From JAPLDP01 sp964628285 (GTDB taxonomy: Bacteria; Bacteroidota; Bacteroidia; Bacteroidales; JAGONC01): DNA of 64,000 bases. Every line of letters begins with the position of its first letter. Within the stretch, counting starts at the first letter, position 1. The notes beneath the pieces are model-generated. The model had not been told where the DNA came from, did no database searches, and was given only the letters and a program-made list of their open reading frames with translations. The position numbers and the translations under genes were made by a program. Shown here one piece after another: positions 44,196-52,627 of the stretch. The stretch spans positions 1 through 64,000 of the forward strand of contig CAZVNP010000005.1 of NCBI GenBank assembly GCA_964628285.1, in the 5' to 3' direction.

Positions 44196-44218
44196 TGTAT
44201 CAGGCGTTAAGATTTTAT

Positions 44219-44288
44219 ATCTTTCATTTTTCATCTTTCATTTTTCATCTTTCATTTTTCATCTTTCATTTTTCATCTTTCATTTTTC
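44219..44288 (-). repeat. 14-bp tandem repeat (5 copies) forming a leader of overlapping mini-ORFs
   Basis: Five perfect copies of ATCTTTCATTTTTC on the plus strand. On the minus strand the sequence reads as alternating ATGAAAGATGAAAA and ATGAAAAATGAAAG, so it contains a chain of five-codon ORFs (MKDEK, MKNER) with overlapping ATGA stop/start signals. The last copy runs in frame into the ferritin-like gene (MKNERYKILT). Confidence 0.85.
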
Positions 44289-44297
44289 ATTGTCCTG

Positions 44298-45635
44298 TTA
44301 TATCACTCCCTGATCGAGCATGGCGTTGGCCACTTTCATGAATCCGGCGATGTTGGCTCCCTTCATATAGTTCACATAGCCGTCGGGCTGCCGGCCATAG
44401 GTGACGCAGGTCTGGTGTATGCTCTGCATGATATGGTGAAGACGGCTGTCGACTTCGCCGGCTGGCCAGTTCAGTTTCATGGCATTCTGCGACATCTCGA
44501 GCCCTGATGTGGCCACACCACCGGCATTGACGGCCTTGCCGGGGGCATAGAGTTTTTTGGCCTCGAGGAAAACCTCTATGGCTTCGGGTGTGCAGGGCAT
44601 GTTGGCGCCTTCGGCCACGCACAGGACGTTATTGCTGACCAGGTTCAAGGCGTCGTCTTTATCCAGTTCATTCTGTGTCGCACAGGGCAATGCAATATCG
44701 CACTTCACCTCCCAGGGTCTTTTACCCTGGATGAACTGAGCGCCGGGAAACTCATACGAGAAAGGTTTGACGATGTCTTCGTTCGAAGCTCTCAGTTCGA
44801 GCATATAATCGATCTTAGGTCCCGAAATACCCTCGGGATCATAGATGTAGCCGTCGGGGCCTGAAATGGTGATCACTTTGCCGCCCAGTTGGGTCACCTT
44901 CATGGCGGCGCCCCAGGCCACATTGCCGAAACCCGACAGGGCGACGGTCTTGTCCTTGATGTCTTCGCCTTTGGTCTTCAGCATTTCGAGTGCGAAATAG
45001 ACGGCGCCGAAGCCGGTGGCTTCCGGTCGTACGAGGCTGCCACCCCAGTTGAGCCCTTTGCCGGTGAGCACGCCCGCGTGCTCGTGGGTGAGTTTCTTGT
45101 ACATGCCGTAAAGGTATCCTATCTCACGTGTCCCCACACCGATATCGCCCGCAGGCACGTCTATTTCGGGGCCGATCACTTTCCACAGCTCCAGCATGAA
45201 AGACTGGCAGAAACGCATGATCTCGTTATTGGATTTGCCTTTGGGATTGAAATCCGAACCTCCCTTGGCACCGCCCATCGGCAGGGTGGTCAAACTGTTC
45301 TTGAAGATCTGTTCGAAACCCAGGAATTTCAGTATGCTTAGCGTAACACTGGGGTGGAAACGCAACCCACCCTTATAAGGCCCGATGGCGTTGTTGAATT
45401 GAATCCTGTAACCGATGTTCACCTGCACCCTGCCACCGTCGTCAACCCACGGCACTTTAAATATAAAAACCCTGTCGGGCTCAATTAACCGCTGAAGAAT
45501 ATTGGCCGATTCAAAATGAGGTTTCAAATCATACACCTCCTCAATCGATTCTAAAACTTCACGCACAGCCTGGTGAAACTCGGTCTCGCCGGGATGTCTT
45601 TTCTCCAGGTCACTCATTATCCGTTCGATATCCAT
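44298..45635 (-). CDS. gdhA: NADP-type glutamate dehydrogenase
   Basis: About 445 residues, the size of the hexameric GdhA. Landmarks: GPYKGGLRFHPSV, LPMGGAKGGSDFNPKGKSNNEI (catalytic lysine region), DIGVGTREIGYLYGMYK, the glycine-rich NADP site ALSGFGNVAWGAA, and the final GYVNYMKGANIAGFMKVANAMLDQG. It makes glutamate from 2-oxoglutarate and ammonia. I start at MDIERIM (45635); 45677 is an alternative. The promoter region has an 18-bp Rex-type palindrome (45693-45710) about 60 bp before the start, so regulation by redox state is plausible. A ferritin-like gene follows, after a tandem repeat. Confidence 0.94.
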   Translation of the reverse strand: MDIERIMSDLEKRHPGETEFHQAVREVLESIEEVYDLKPHFESANILQRLIEPDRVFIFKVPWVDDGGRVQVNIGYRIQFNNAIGPYKGGLRFHPSVTLSILKFLGFEQIFKNSLTTLPMGGAKGGSDFNPKGKSNNEIMRFCQSFMLELWKVIGPEIDVPAGDIGVGTREIGYLYGMYKKLTHEHAGVLTGKGLNWGGSLVRPEATGFGAVYFALEMLKTKGEDIKDKTVALSGFGNVAWGAAMKVTQLGGKVITISGPDGYIYDPEGISGPKIDYMLELRASNEDIVKPFSYEFPGAQFIQGKRPWEVKCDIALPCATQNELDKDDALNLVSNNVLCVAEGANMPCTPEAIEVFLEAKKLYAPGKAVNAGGVATSGLEMSQNAMKLNWPAGEVDSRLHHIMQSIHQTCVTYGRQPDGYVNYMKGANIAGFMKVANAMLDQGVI

Positions 45636-45692
45636 GGTATTTTTGTTTAATGGTTTCTTTTCAGGTTCTTGCGTCACTATTGGACCAATCTA

Positions 45693-45710
45693 TTGTTAAT
45701 CGATTAACAA
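45693..45710. promoter_or_regulatory. Rex-type operator before gdhA
   Basis: TTGTTAATCGATTAACAA: a perfect 18-bp palindrome that fits the Rex consensus TTGTTAANNNNTTAACAA in full. On the minus strand TTACTTTG (45732-45725) is a near-match to TAnnTTTG just upstream, so the site lies at about the transcription start, where a repressor would block. The regulator is inferred, not present in the window. Confidence 0.6.
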
Positions 45711-45786
45711 CTGAAATTTTCCGGCAAAGTAACTTCTTTACTTATTCATTTCCAAATTTATTCAAGGATTTTATGTCTCATGATTT

Positions 45787-46452
45787 TCAATCCCCGAGGA
45801 ATTCTGTTTCCGACTTCACTGCCCCATGGTTATAAATAATCACTTTCGTTTTATTGCCATTTTCATCATACCATACCTCCTCACCGTTCTTTTCATTCTG
45901 TTCATAGTTTATTTCCCTGCTGATCCGTCCATTCATGTAATAACCTGTTTCTCTGCCGGTACCACGGGTAAAAAAGCCCTCACCCACTTTCCGGCCGTTT
46001 TCATTGTAATAGGTCCAGGTGCTGTCGTACCATCCCATCCTGAAAAAACCGTTTACTTTTATCTGCCCGATGGCAAAGTATAATCTGTAAGGGCCATTCA
46101 AGGTGTCATTCGTATAATTTTCCTCCGACATCCTGTGTCCCTCTTCATCCCAATTGGTCGTCAGGCCGTTGCGCAAGCCACCGCTATATTGCACCTCCGA
46201 CTGAAGTGACCCGCTGTAATACCACCGTGTGGATTTCCCCTGCAGGACCCCCCGACGGTAAAAGGTCTGCTGTTGCTTGTTGCCATTTATGTACCACCAG
46301 GTGGCTGCTCCGTTGATTTTACCGCACCTGTATGTTATTTCCGATTTTTTCAGACCGTTTTGCCAATAATCGACATCTTTGTGCGAGCAGCCATTTAAAA
46401 TAAAGGCTATCAACAGCATGACCGCCAAATCCGGGAAAAACCATTTACTCAT
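45787..46452 (-). CDS. MORN-repeat lipoprotein
   Basis: I start at MSKWFFPDLAV (46452), 8 bp inside the end of the glycosyltransferase gene. A lipobox LNGC follows. The rest is a chain of MORN-like units, each about 23 residues, with the text GxxxxWxYxxGxxxxxxxYxxGxxxG (for instance NGAATWWYINGNKQQQTFYR and NGPYRLYFAIGQIKVNGFFR). Such proteins are often labelled YwqK-type antitoxins, but no toxin is visible here and the lipoprotein signal points to the envelope. Function unknown. Confidence 0.78.
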   Translation of the reverse strand: MSKWFFPDLAVMLLIAFILNGCSHKDVDYWQNGLKKSEITYRCGKINGAATWWYINGNKQQQTFYRRGVLQGKSTRWYYSGSLQSEVQYSGGLRNGLTTNWDEEGHRMSEENYTNDTLNGPYRLYFAIGQIKVNGFFRMGWYDSTWTYYNENGRKVGEGFFTRGTGRETGYYMNGRISREINYEQNEKNGEEVWYDENGNKTKVIIYNHGAVKSETEFLGD

Positions 46453-48364
46453 AAAAGGCGATACCCATATCGTCGATATAAAATTGCTGATGGCCATTGT
46501 TCCAGATGTACACTTTTAAACGATCGCCGTAGGATTTAATTTCAGGAAGTTTATAATCGAGGAAAACCTGGCTCCAGGAATCCGTATCGGTAAAATATTC
46601 CAGATTGGCTGCTCGCCAGACCAGCGTTTTGCCGTTGGGAGCTTCGATGGACAGGACAAGGTACACGTTGTGGACGGGGACAGGTGCCTTGACCCAGACA
46701 CGGGCCTTGATGAGGTGTATGGTGTGCAGGGTGATTTGTGAAAAGGTTCTGGACAGTGTAGGACCATATTCGGCCGTGGAATCAATGAAGTAGCTGTGCG
46801 ACCCGGAGTGGACGGGATCCTGCACGACCCTGGCGGTGTCTTCACCCCAGAGCGCAGGATGTTCGAAACCATTGATGTACCCCACTACGGGAGTCTCCTG
46901 TTTCAGACCTCCGGCCGGTAGTCTGAGACCATACAGGGTGATGGCCGAAAGATCACCGTAATCAATCCTTTGGATAATGAAAGGATACTTCTCACTGACG
47001 ATATCGTCAATTTCAAGTGGTGCCGGCTTTGTCCAGGCATAGAGAAAGTAGGGTCTCTGAGACCTCCTGACAATGTGCCTGAGTTCCAGAAGATCCGTCC
47101 CGCCTCGGTTATCGTATTGTTCAAATGTGTCGTAACAACCGTACTGTTTGAGATAATATTCAATGTACCAGGGATTGTTCACGCTGATGGCCCTGGTAAT
47201 GGAATCCGCGCCATAAACCTTATCCCATTTGGCAACATGTAAAGCCACATCCCTGAATTCACCGAAATGCTGTGAATGGTAATAATCTTTTTCGATCACC
47301 GTGCTGCCCAGGCAAACCAATCCCCAAAGAGCCAGCAAGACCATCTTAAAACGGTTCAAAGGCTCATCAAAGAAAGAGAATAAAAGAAATATCAAGAAGG
47401 GAAATGAAAAAAGAAGCACAGAATCCTGCAAAACAGGATTGACAGCCCTGGAGTATATAAATCCGACGAGAAAAGGTAAAATAAACCACACGATGCTGAT
47501 GATCTGAAACGTGGTCATGCGAAGTTTCTTTAAATTGACCAGAATGCTGATGGTCACCAGGAGTATGACTGCGGCCACCACGATGTAGGAGTTATTCAGT
47601 GCATCGAACAGATAGGTCTGCAGCCAGTTGGCGCCGGGTTTGCCGAGCCAGAGACCGACACCGGCGATACGAAGGTGGTTAAGGGTGATAGGGATATGTG
47701 GTATGAACAGGATACCGCTCATGGCATTACCTGCCAGATAATACCAAACCGTGCGGCGTGACAGGAAAAACAGTCCGGTGATTCCCGTGATCACCGCCAG
47801 CAGGAAACTGAAATAATGATTATAGAGACAAAGAGTCATGGATAATGTGTACAACACGGTCATCCAGAATAATTTGCTTTTTTTATTCTCCGGCGATTCA
47901 AACAGGAGGCGTGTCCAGAAATAAACCATCACGAGGACAAAAAGAAGGCCGGTCACATAAGGACGGGCGATCCGGCTGAACACCAAGGGATACTGAAGAA
48001 ATCCCACAGCCACGGCCGAAAAGAGTCCTGTAACCCGGTTAAACCATCGTGAGGCGACCAGATAGGTGAACAAAACCGATAAGGCTCCGGCAATGACAAA
48101 TGGCAGCCTCACAGCGGTTTCAGAGAAACCGAACAACCGTACCCAGTAAAACAGAAAAATTTGTATGCCGCCGGGATGACCGTCAACATAAAAACCGTTT
48201 TGCACCAGATCATGAAACGTTTCAAAACGGGTTCGGTACAATGCGCTCAGTTCATCATTCGAGAATGAGAATGCCGCGTCATGCCAGAAACGCAGAAAAG
48301 CAGACACCGCCAGGATAACCAGCAGGAACAGTGTCACTTTATTTTGAATTATTTTTTTAATCAT
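46445..48364 (-). CDS. GT39/ArnT-like membrane glycosyltransferase with C-terminal jelly-roll-like domain
   Basis: 639 residues from MIKKIIQNKV (48364), which overlaps the rlmB stop by 8 bp. The N-terminal ~390 residues have about 10-12 hydrophobic helices and the early acidic motif SFSNDELSALYRTR, the catalytic-Asp region of polyprenyl-phosphate-sugar glycosyltransferases (PMT/ArnT type). After a ~100-residue soluble loop, residues ~490-639 form a predicted beta-sandwich (SGSHSYFIDSTAEYGPTLSRT, IEAPNGKTLVWRAANLEY, SWSQVFLDYKLPE) resembling a carbohydrate-binding fold and probably periplasmic. Acceptor unknown. Confidence 0.78.
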   Translation of the reverse strand: MIKKIIQNKVTLFLLVILAVSAFLRFWHDAAFSFSNDELSALYRTRFETFHDLVQNGFYVDGHPGGIQIFLFYWVRLFGFSETAVRLPFVIAGALSVLFTYLVASRWFNRVTGLFSAVAVGFLQYPLVFSRIARPYVTGLLFVLVMVYFWTRLLFESPENKKSKLFWMTVLYTLSMTLCLYNHYFSFLLAVITGITGLFFLSRRTVWYYLAGNAMSGILFIPHIPITLNHLRIAGVGLWLGKPGANWLQTYLFDALNNSYIVVAAVILLVTISILVNLKKLRMTTFQIISIVWFILPFLVGFIYSRAVNPVLQDSVLLFSFPFLIFLLFSFFDEPLNRFKMVLLALWGLVCLGSTVIEKDYYHSQHFGEFRDVALHVAKWDKVYGADSITRAISVNNPWYIEYYLKQYGCYDTFEQYDNRGGTDLLELRHIVRRSQRPYFLYAWTKPAPLEIDDIVSEKYPFIIQRIDYGDLSAITLYGLRLPAGGLKQETPVVGYINGFEHPALWGEDTARVVQDPVHSGSHSYFIDSTAEYGPTLSRTFSQITLHTIHLIKARVWVKAPVPVHNVYLVLSIEAPNGKTLVWRAANLEYFTDTDSWSQVFLDYKLPEIKSYGDRLKVYIWNNGHQQFYIDDMGIAFYE

Positions 48365-49106
48365 CGGCAGACCGTTGTTTAGCGATTTCAAATAAAATGA
48401 TCCCGGCGGCGACGGCCACGTTCAGCGACTGTATCTTACCGTGGAGGGGTATGGCCACCATACCGTCGACCAGTTTCAGCAACTCCTTTGATATCCCCTT
48501 TTCTTCCGAACCCATAATGATGGCGACAGGGACGGTATAATCGGGTATATGGTATGGCTGCCCGGCTTTCTCTGAGGCAGCGATGATGCGCAGGCCACTG
48601 TTTTTTAAGTAGACGACGGTGTTATGCATGTTGAGGCTGCGGTGAACGGGCACCTTAAGCAAGGCCCCTGCCGAGGTTTTAACCGCGTCGGCGTCGATCT
48701 GTGCCGATCCTTTGGCGGGAATGACAATGGCGTCGACGCCGGCACCCTCCGCCGTGCGCACAATGGCACCGAAATTCCTGACATCGGTGATGCTGTCGAG
48801 GATCAGGAGAAAAGGTGATTTACCCTGTTCATAGAGGGCCGGTAACAAGCTTTCGACCGGCTGATAGACAATGGCGGAGAGAAAGCAGACGACACCCTGG
48901 TGGTTGCCTGTTGTCAACCTGTTCAGCCTGCCCGCAGGGACATACTGGTAAGGTGTGTGGCGCTCCTGCGCCATCTGGATAAGCTGATGATACAGTGACC
49001 CTTTCAGACCTGTCTGAATAAAAAGCCTTTCGATCTCACGACCCGAAGCGATGGCTTCCATAACAGGCCTCAGTCCATAGATGATATTTTCCTTTCTCAT
49101 TGTCAT
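48357..49106 (-). CDS. rlmB: 23S rRNA 2'-O-methyltransferase RlmB (TrmH/SpoU family)
   Basis: 249 residues: N-terminal RNA-binding domain (IIYGLRPVMEAIASGREIERLFIQ), then the SPOUT knot: LDSITDVRNFGAIVRTAEGAGVDAIVI (motif 1 with N and R), VAIIMGSEEKGIS (motif 2) and IPLHGKIQSLNVAVAAGIILFE (motif 3). It modifies G2251 of 23S rRNA in the model enzymes. It lies between the GWxTD gene and the glycosyltransferase, with short or negative spacing. Confidence 0.92.
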   Translation of the reverse strand: MTMRKENIIYGLRPVMEAIASGREIERLFIQTGLKGSLYHQLIQMAQERHTPYQYVPAGRLNRLTTGNHQGVVCFLSAIVYQPVESLLPALYEQGKSPFLLILDSITDVRNFGAIVRTAEGAGVDAIVIPAKGSAQIDADAVKTSAGALLKVPVHRSLNMHNTVVYLKNSGLRIIAASEKAGQPYHIPDYTVPVAIIMGSEEKGISKELLKLVDGMVAIPLHGKIQSLNVAVAAGIILFEIAKQRSADD

Positions 49107-49131
49107 CGTTTACCAACATCAGGCGGCATCC

Positions 49132-50400
49132 TCACCGTCGCCATGTGCTCACGGCCATGTACCATGATTCCTTGTAACCCGTCGATTTCTCAAGCATATA
49201 GTCATTGTTTGTGAATGGATTGGATACCTTGACAAAATTAAAAGTTGTGGACATCATGTTTCCCTCTTCACCAAATATCCATCTCTCGATATTGTTCTGA
49301 CGGTACACCACATTGGGCGGGCCATAAATGATGTAAATCAGTCCCTTGTCAGTCTTCCAGCCTTCCACATAGGAAGTGAAATACCTGTTGGCATTTTCAA
49401 CACGCATATAATATTTCCGTATCATCAATGCGGCTCTTTCAGGGTTGCCGGTGGTGCTGATCCAGAAGCTGTCGACAGCGGCTTTGGCATCGGGCTCCGA
49501 TTCAAGTGTGCCGAATTCCTTTCGCGTAGAGAGGTAACGCAAAGGATCCAACATACGGATGGGATCGACGATTTCGGGGAATCCTTCGTAAAACCTGAAA
49601 ACGGTTATTCCTTCATGCCGGCCGGTGTCGAGCCGGACATGATAGAAACCCTCTTTTTCAAAACGAATCAGAGGGGTGATGCCACCGGCGATGGTGATGG
49701 TGAACAGGCTGTCGGGCACATAGCTGAATTTCTCATTGTCAGGGGGCAGAAAAGGCGGTACGGCACACGGAAAATCGCGGTGATAATAACCCACGAAAAG
49801 CCGGCGGGCATCTTCGTTGTTGCATCTAATCCTGAAGTCAGTCGTTGCGGTAACATATGGCGTGAAGATGGCTTCATTTTCCCCGTTCAATAAAAGAAAA
49901 TTCTGGTCCGAGAAGGATGATTCCTTATTGATCTCCAGAAGGGTCGTATAGGATTCTTTACTGTTCATATCTGTGAATGAAACCGACAGTATGAAGTTGG
50001 CGGGGTAAATGGTTTTAATATCGAAGCTGGAATAGTAACGTTTGCCCGGACTGTATTTCAACGTATCGGTGCGCTCCACGGATCCGCTGTCGATCAATGT
50101 TTTCTCATGATATGAAGGGAAAAGTTCATAGGATATCCTGAAAGTGGCACAGGAACCGGCGCCGTCGCGCCTTTTTTGATATTTCAGATCCGAGGTGTTG
50201 AACCTGTAATAGACGCGGCTTTTAAAGTTTGATGTATGGTACACGGTATATTCGACATCCGTAAAATTTTTATTCGTCCCATATAAATATGCCAGGTTTG
50301 TTATACCCAGTTTGTTAACAGTGAGACATCCCGTGATTGCGAGGAGGGAGAGCAGCAATGTCCAGGAAGGTTTCGGTGACAGGTGCGAAGGTGATATCAT
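49132..50400 (-). CDS. GWxTD domain lipoprotein
   Basis: 422 residues from MISPSHLSPKPS (50400), the codon before a lipoprotein signal with lipobox AITGC. The GWxTD motif is YVEGWKTDKGLIYIIYGPP near the C-terminus; ending WYMAVSTWRR. The GWxTD family is widespread in Bacteroidota and related phyla and is uncharacterised. The upstream extension in the open frame has a different composition and I reject it. It is 146 bp after the radical SAM gene and 25 bp before rlmB, so it may belong to one transcript. Confidence 0.85.
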   Translation of the reverse strand: MISPSHLSPKPSWTLLLSLLAITGCLTVNKLGITNLAYLYGTNKNFTDVEYTVYHTSNFKSRVYYRFNTSDLKYQKRRDGAGSCATFRISYELFPSYHEKTLIDSGSVERTDTLKYSPGKRYYSSFDIKTIYPANFILSVSFTDMNSKESYTTLLEINKESSFSDQNFLLLNGENEAIFTPYVTATTDFRIRCNNEDARRLFVGYYHRDFPCAVPPFLPPDNEKFSYVPDSLFTITIAGGITPLIRFEKEGFYHVRLDTGRHEGITVFRFYEGFPEIVDPIRMLDPLRYLSTRKEFGTLESEPDAKAAVDSFWISTTGNPERAALMIRKYYMRVENANRYFTSYVEGWKTDKGLIYIIYGPPNVVYRQNNIERWIFGEEGNMMSTTFNFVKVSNPFTNNDYMLEKSTGYKESWYMAVSTWRR

Positions 50401-50546
50401 CCGATGGGAAAAAGTGCCGTCGGTCAAGGCGTTGATAATATATAAAAAAGATTGCACTTTTATTTTTTGCGTAAAAATAGTAAAAACGTACGAGGGGCTA
50501 TGGGGGACACGATGAACTTTTATCCTCAGGGTGGCAGGGTGGATGC

Positions 50547-51554
50547 TCATTCCATGACGGCCACCTGGTTGCCGCACACGATGCAGCGGCCGTTGGTGTC
50601 GAGTCCTGACGTGGAGGTCCAGTAACCGTCGCGTCGCATCACCGTCCGACCGCACTTGCTGCAAGTCGTGTCACGCCCCTTGGAGAGATGCACATTGCCG
50701 ATGTAAACGTAATCGAGGAATTCCTTTGCGACATCGTACAGATGCGTCAATGTGTCAATGGGGGTGCTTTCAATGGTCATTTTATATGTGGGGAAGTACC
50801 TTGAGAGATGCAGCACAGTTTCCCTGCCCAGGTTGGTCTGTATCCAGCGGCACATATCTCTGAAAATTTTTATATCATCATTCAGCCCGGGGATGACCAG
50901 ATTGGTGATTTCAAGATGACGTTTGGCTTTACTTATTGTTTCCAGGGTATCAAGCACAGGTTGGAGGCGGGAGCCGGTGACCTTGCGGTAGAAATCGTCC
51001 GTAAAAGCCTTGAGGTCGACACTGAACGCATCCACCCATGGCATGAGTTCAAGCAACGGCTCCTGATTGATGAAACCATTGGTCACCATCACATTTTTCA
51101 ACTGGTTATTCTTTACCAGACGGGCCACATCCATCATGTATTCAAACCAGATGGCCGGCTCGTTATAGGTATAAGCCACACCTATGTTGCCGCCGGCAGA
51201 TAAAGCCATCTGGAGAATGTCACCGGGTGAATAGTCACTCAGATTGGGTAAATCGGATAAACAGGATTGCGAGATCTCGGCATTCTGACAAAATTTACAA
51301 TGGAGGTTACATCCGAAACTGCCGATGCTCATTATGGCGGAGCCGGGAAAATAGTGGTACAACGGTTTTTTTTCAACAGGGTCGAGGTGGGAAGCTGTCA
51401 CTAAACCATAGTTTTCGGAGAACAGGTGCCCGTCGATATTTTTACGAACCCGGCAAACACCTCTTTTCCCGGGCTTCACATGGCAGTTATGCGGACATAA
51501 TGAGCAGGTCACCGATCCATCTTCCTCGCCTCTGTAATATAAAGCTTCTTTCAT
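50547..51554 (-). CDS. amrS: AmmeMemoRadiSam-system radical SAM enzyme
   Basis: 335 residues. N-terminal cysteines (C17, C20, C24, C34) precede the radical SAM cluster CNLHCKFCQN (C82, C86, C89). Then YTYNEPAIWFEYMMD, FSVDLKAFTDDFYRKVTGS and two C-terminal CxxCG motifs (CSKCG, CIVCG). This is the AmrS architecture. In other genomes AmrS is paired with AmrA (AMMECR1) and AmrB (Memo); neither is visible in this window. Its substrate is not known. It heads the possible row amrS-GWxTD-rlmB-glycosyltransferase-MORN. Confidence 0.88.
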   Translation of the reverse strand: MKEALYYRGEEDGSVTCSLCPHNCHVKPGKRGVCRVRKNIDGHLFSENYGLVTASHLDPVEKKPLYHYFPGSAIMSIGSFGCNLHCKFCQNAEISQSCLSDLPNLSDYSPGDILQMALSAGGNIGVAYTYNEPAIWFEYMMDVARLVKNNQLKNVMVTNGFINQEPLLELMPWVDAFSVDLKAFTDDFYRKVTGSRLQPVLDTLETISKAKRHLEITNLVIPGLNDDIKIFRDMCRWIQTNLGRETVLHLSRYFPTYKMTIESTPIDTLTHLYDVAKEFLDYVYIGNVHLSKGRDTTCSKCGRTVMRRDGYWTSTSGLDTNGRCIVCGNQVAVME

Positions 51555-51614
51555 AAGATTACAGGCTTTGTGATCATAAAGTGAACTGACCGGTCATCAT
51601 ATTCAGTACTTGCC

Positions 51615-52232
51615 TTATTTGGCCTTTTTCCTTTTTATATGCCTGAAGATAAAATATCCCACACCCAAAACAAGCAATCCGACAACGATAATATCGGTGA
51701 TGTGGCTATACTCCAGCAGGAGGTTCCATCCGGCCTGTCCCCAGCGGTAGCCGACATAGGTGAGGAACGAATTCCATAATCCTGCTCCGATGATGGTGTA
51801 CACCAAAAACTTTAAGATGTTCATTTTACCGAAACCGGCCGGTAAGGAAATAATATGACGAACCACAGGTATAAAACGGCACAGAAGAATGGTCACATCA
51901 CCACGGCGGTTGAAAAAACGTTCACTTATCTCCAGGTCACGGCGGTTTAAAAGAAAATATTTCCCGAATTTATCGACAAAGGGTTTGCCGCCGTAATATC
52001 CGATAACATATGACACCAATGATCCGACAATGCTGCCAAGGGTACCGGCCACCACGACCATCGGAAAACTGAATCTGCTTTGAGCCACCAGCAGACCGGC
52101 AGGCGGCAGCACGGCTTCGCTCGGAACAGGAAAAATCATGCTTTCCATCGTCATTAAAATGAATACGCTGATATAGCCTGTCCCGTAAAAAAAATCCAGG
52201 ATGTTTCTCACCAGGAATTCAGTGATGCCCAT
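51615..52232 (-). CDS. DedA family membrane protein
   Basis: 205 residues with the DedA landmarks: GYISVFILMTMESMIFPVPSE, AVLPPAGLLVAQ, VSYVIGYYGGKPFVDKFGKYFLL, the CRFIPVVRHIISLPAGFGKM re-entrant helix and a basic C-terminal tail. DedA proteins act in membrane lipid homeostasis, and some are undecaprenyl-phosphate flippases; which applies here is unclear. Monocistronic and divergent from the small lipoprotein gene. Confidence 0.88.
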   Translation of the reverse strand: MGITEFLVRNILDFFYGTGYISVFILMTMESMIFPVPSEAVLPPAGLLVAQSRFSFPMVVVAGTLGSIVGSLVSYVIGYYGGKPFVDKFGKYFLLNRRDLEISERFFNRRGDVTILLCRFIPVVRHIISLPAGFGKMNILKFLVYTIIGAGLWNSFLTYVGYRWGQAGWNLLLEYSHITDIIVVGLLVLGVGYFIFRHIKRKKAK

Positions 52233-52325
52233 CGTCCAATCAATTTAATACCAGTGCAAAGATGGTCATAATTTTCACGTACTGCCCTTTAATTTTCAAA
52301 TAAAAGACAATAAGGGCGGTTAAAA

Positions 52326-52356
52326 TTTGTTATTTCATCAAAATGAGTTATTTTTG
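52326..52356 (+). promoter_or_regulatory. Consensus Bacteroidota promoter for the small lipoprotein gene
   Basis: TTTG at 52326-52329, a 19-bp spacer and TATTTTTG at 52349-52356 give an exact TTTG-N19-TAnnTTTG match. The transcript would begin near 52362, with a 35-nt leader before the ATG at 52397. Confidence 0.7.
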
Positions 52357-52396
52357 TCATCCTTCTGTACCATGTTTAATTTATATTGACAATTGT

Positions 52397-52525
52397 ATGA
52401 AAAAGATATTTGTTATTCTGCTCACCCTTGTCTTTATTGCTATTGTCATTTCGTCGTGTAAAATACGGGAAAAGTGCCCGGCATACGGCGAGACACAGAA
52501 ATACCAGATAGAACAAAAATACTAA
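52397..52525 (+). CDS. Small lipoprotein, 42 aa
   Basis: Starts MKKIFVILLTLVFIAI, lipobox VISSC, then a 22-residue mature peptide beginning KIREKCPAYGETQKY. Such tiny lipoproteins with a CPAYG segment are common in Bacteroidota. A good promoter precedes it. Function unknown. A further in-frame start at 52343 would disturb the signal peptide. Confidence 0.72.
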   Translation: MKKIFVILLTLVFIAIVISSCKIREKCPAYGETQKYQIEQKY

Positions 52526-52573
52526 AGCCGTCACTGAAAGCGTTTATTTCCAGGCAAACAAAACCACGGGACA

Positions 52574-52603
52574 GTTGTTGAACGGTAATAATAAGTATTT
52601 TTG
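52574..52603 (+). promoter_or_regulatory. Bacteroidota promoter for the outer-membrane-like protein
   Basis: GTTG at 52574-52577, an 18-bp spacer and TATTTTTG at 52596-52603. The predicted transcript starts near 52609 with a leader of about 19 nt before the ATG at 52628. Confidence 0.58.
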
Positions 52604-52627
52604 TATTATCAACTTTCCCACTACAGC

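Noticed and set aside
44219..44288. Possible CRISPR array
   Set aside because: The 14-bp units are contiguous with no spacers, so this is a simple tandem repeat.
44287..44622. An open frame of 111 codons opposite/within gdhA
   Set aside because: It overlaps the certain glutamate dehydrogenase gene in another frame and has an Arg/His-rich composition typical of a shadow frame.
45787..46452. Toxin-antitoxin antitoxin of YwqK type
   Set aside because: MORN-repeat proteins get this label by similarity, but it has a lipoprotein signal and there is no toxin gene next to it.
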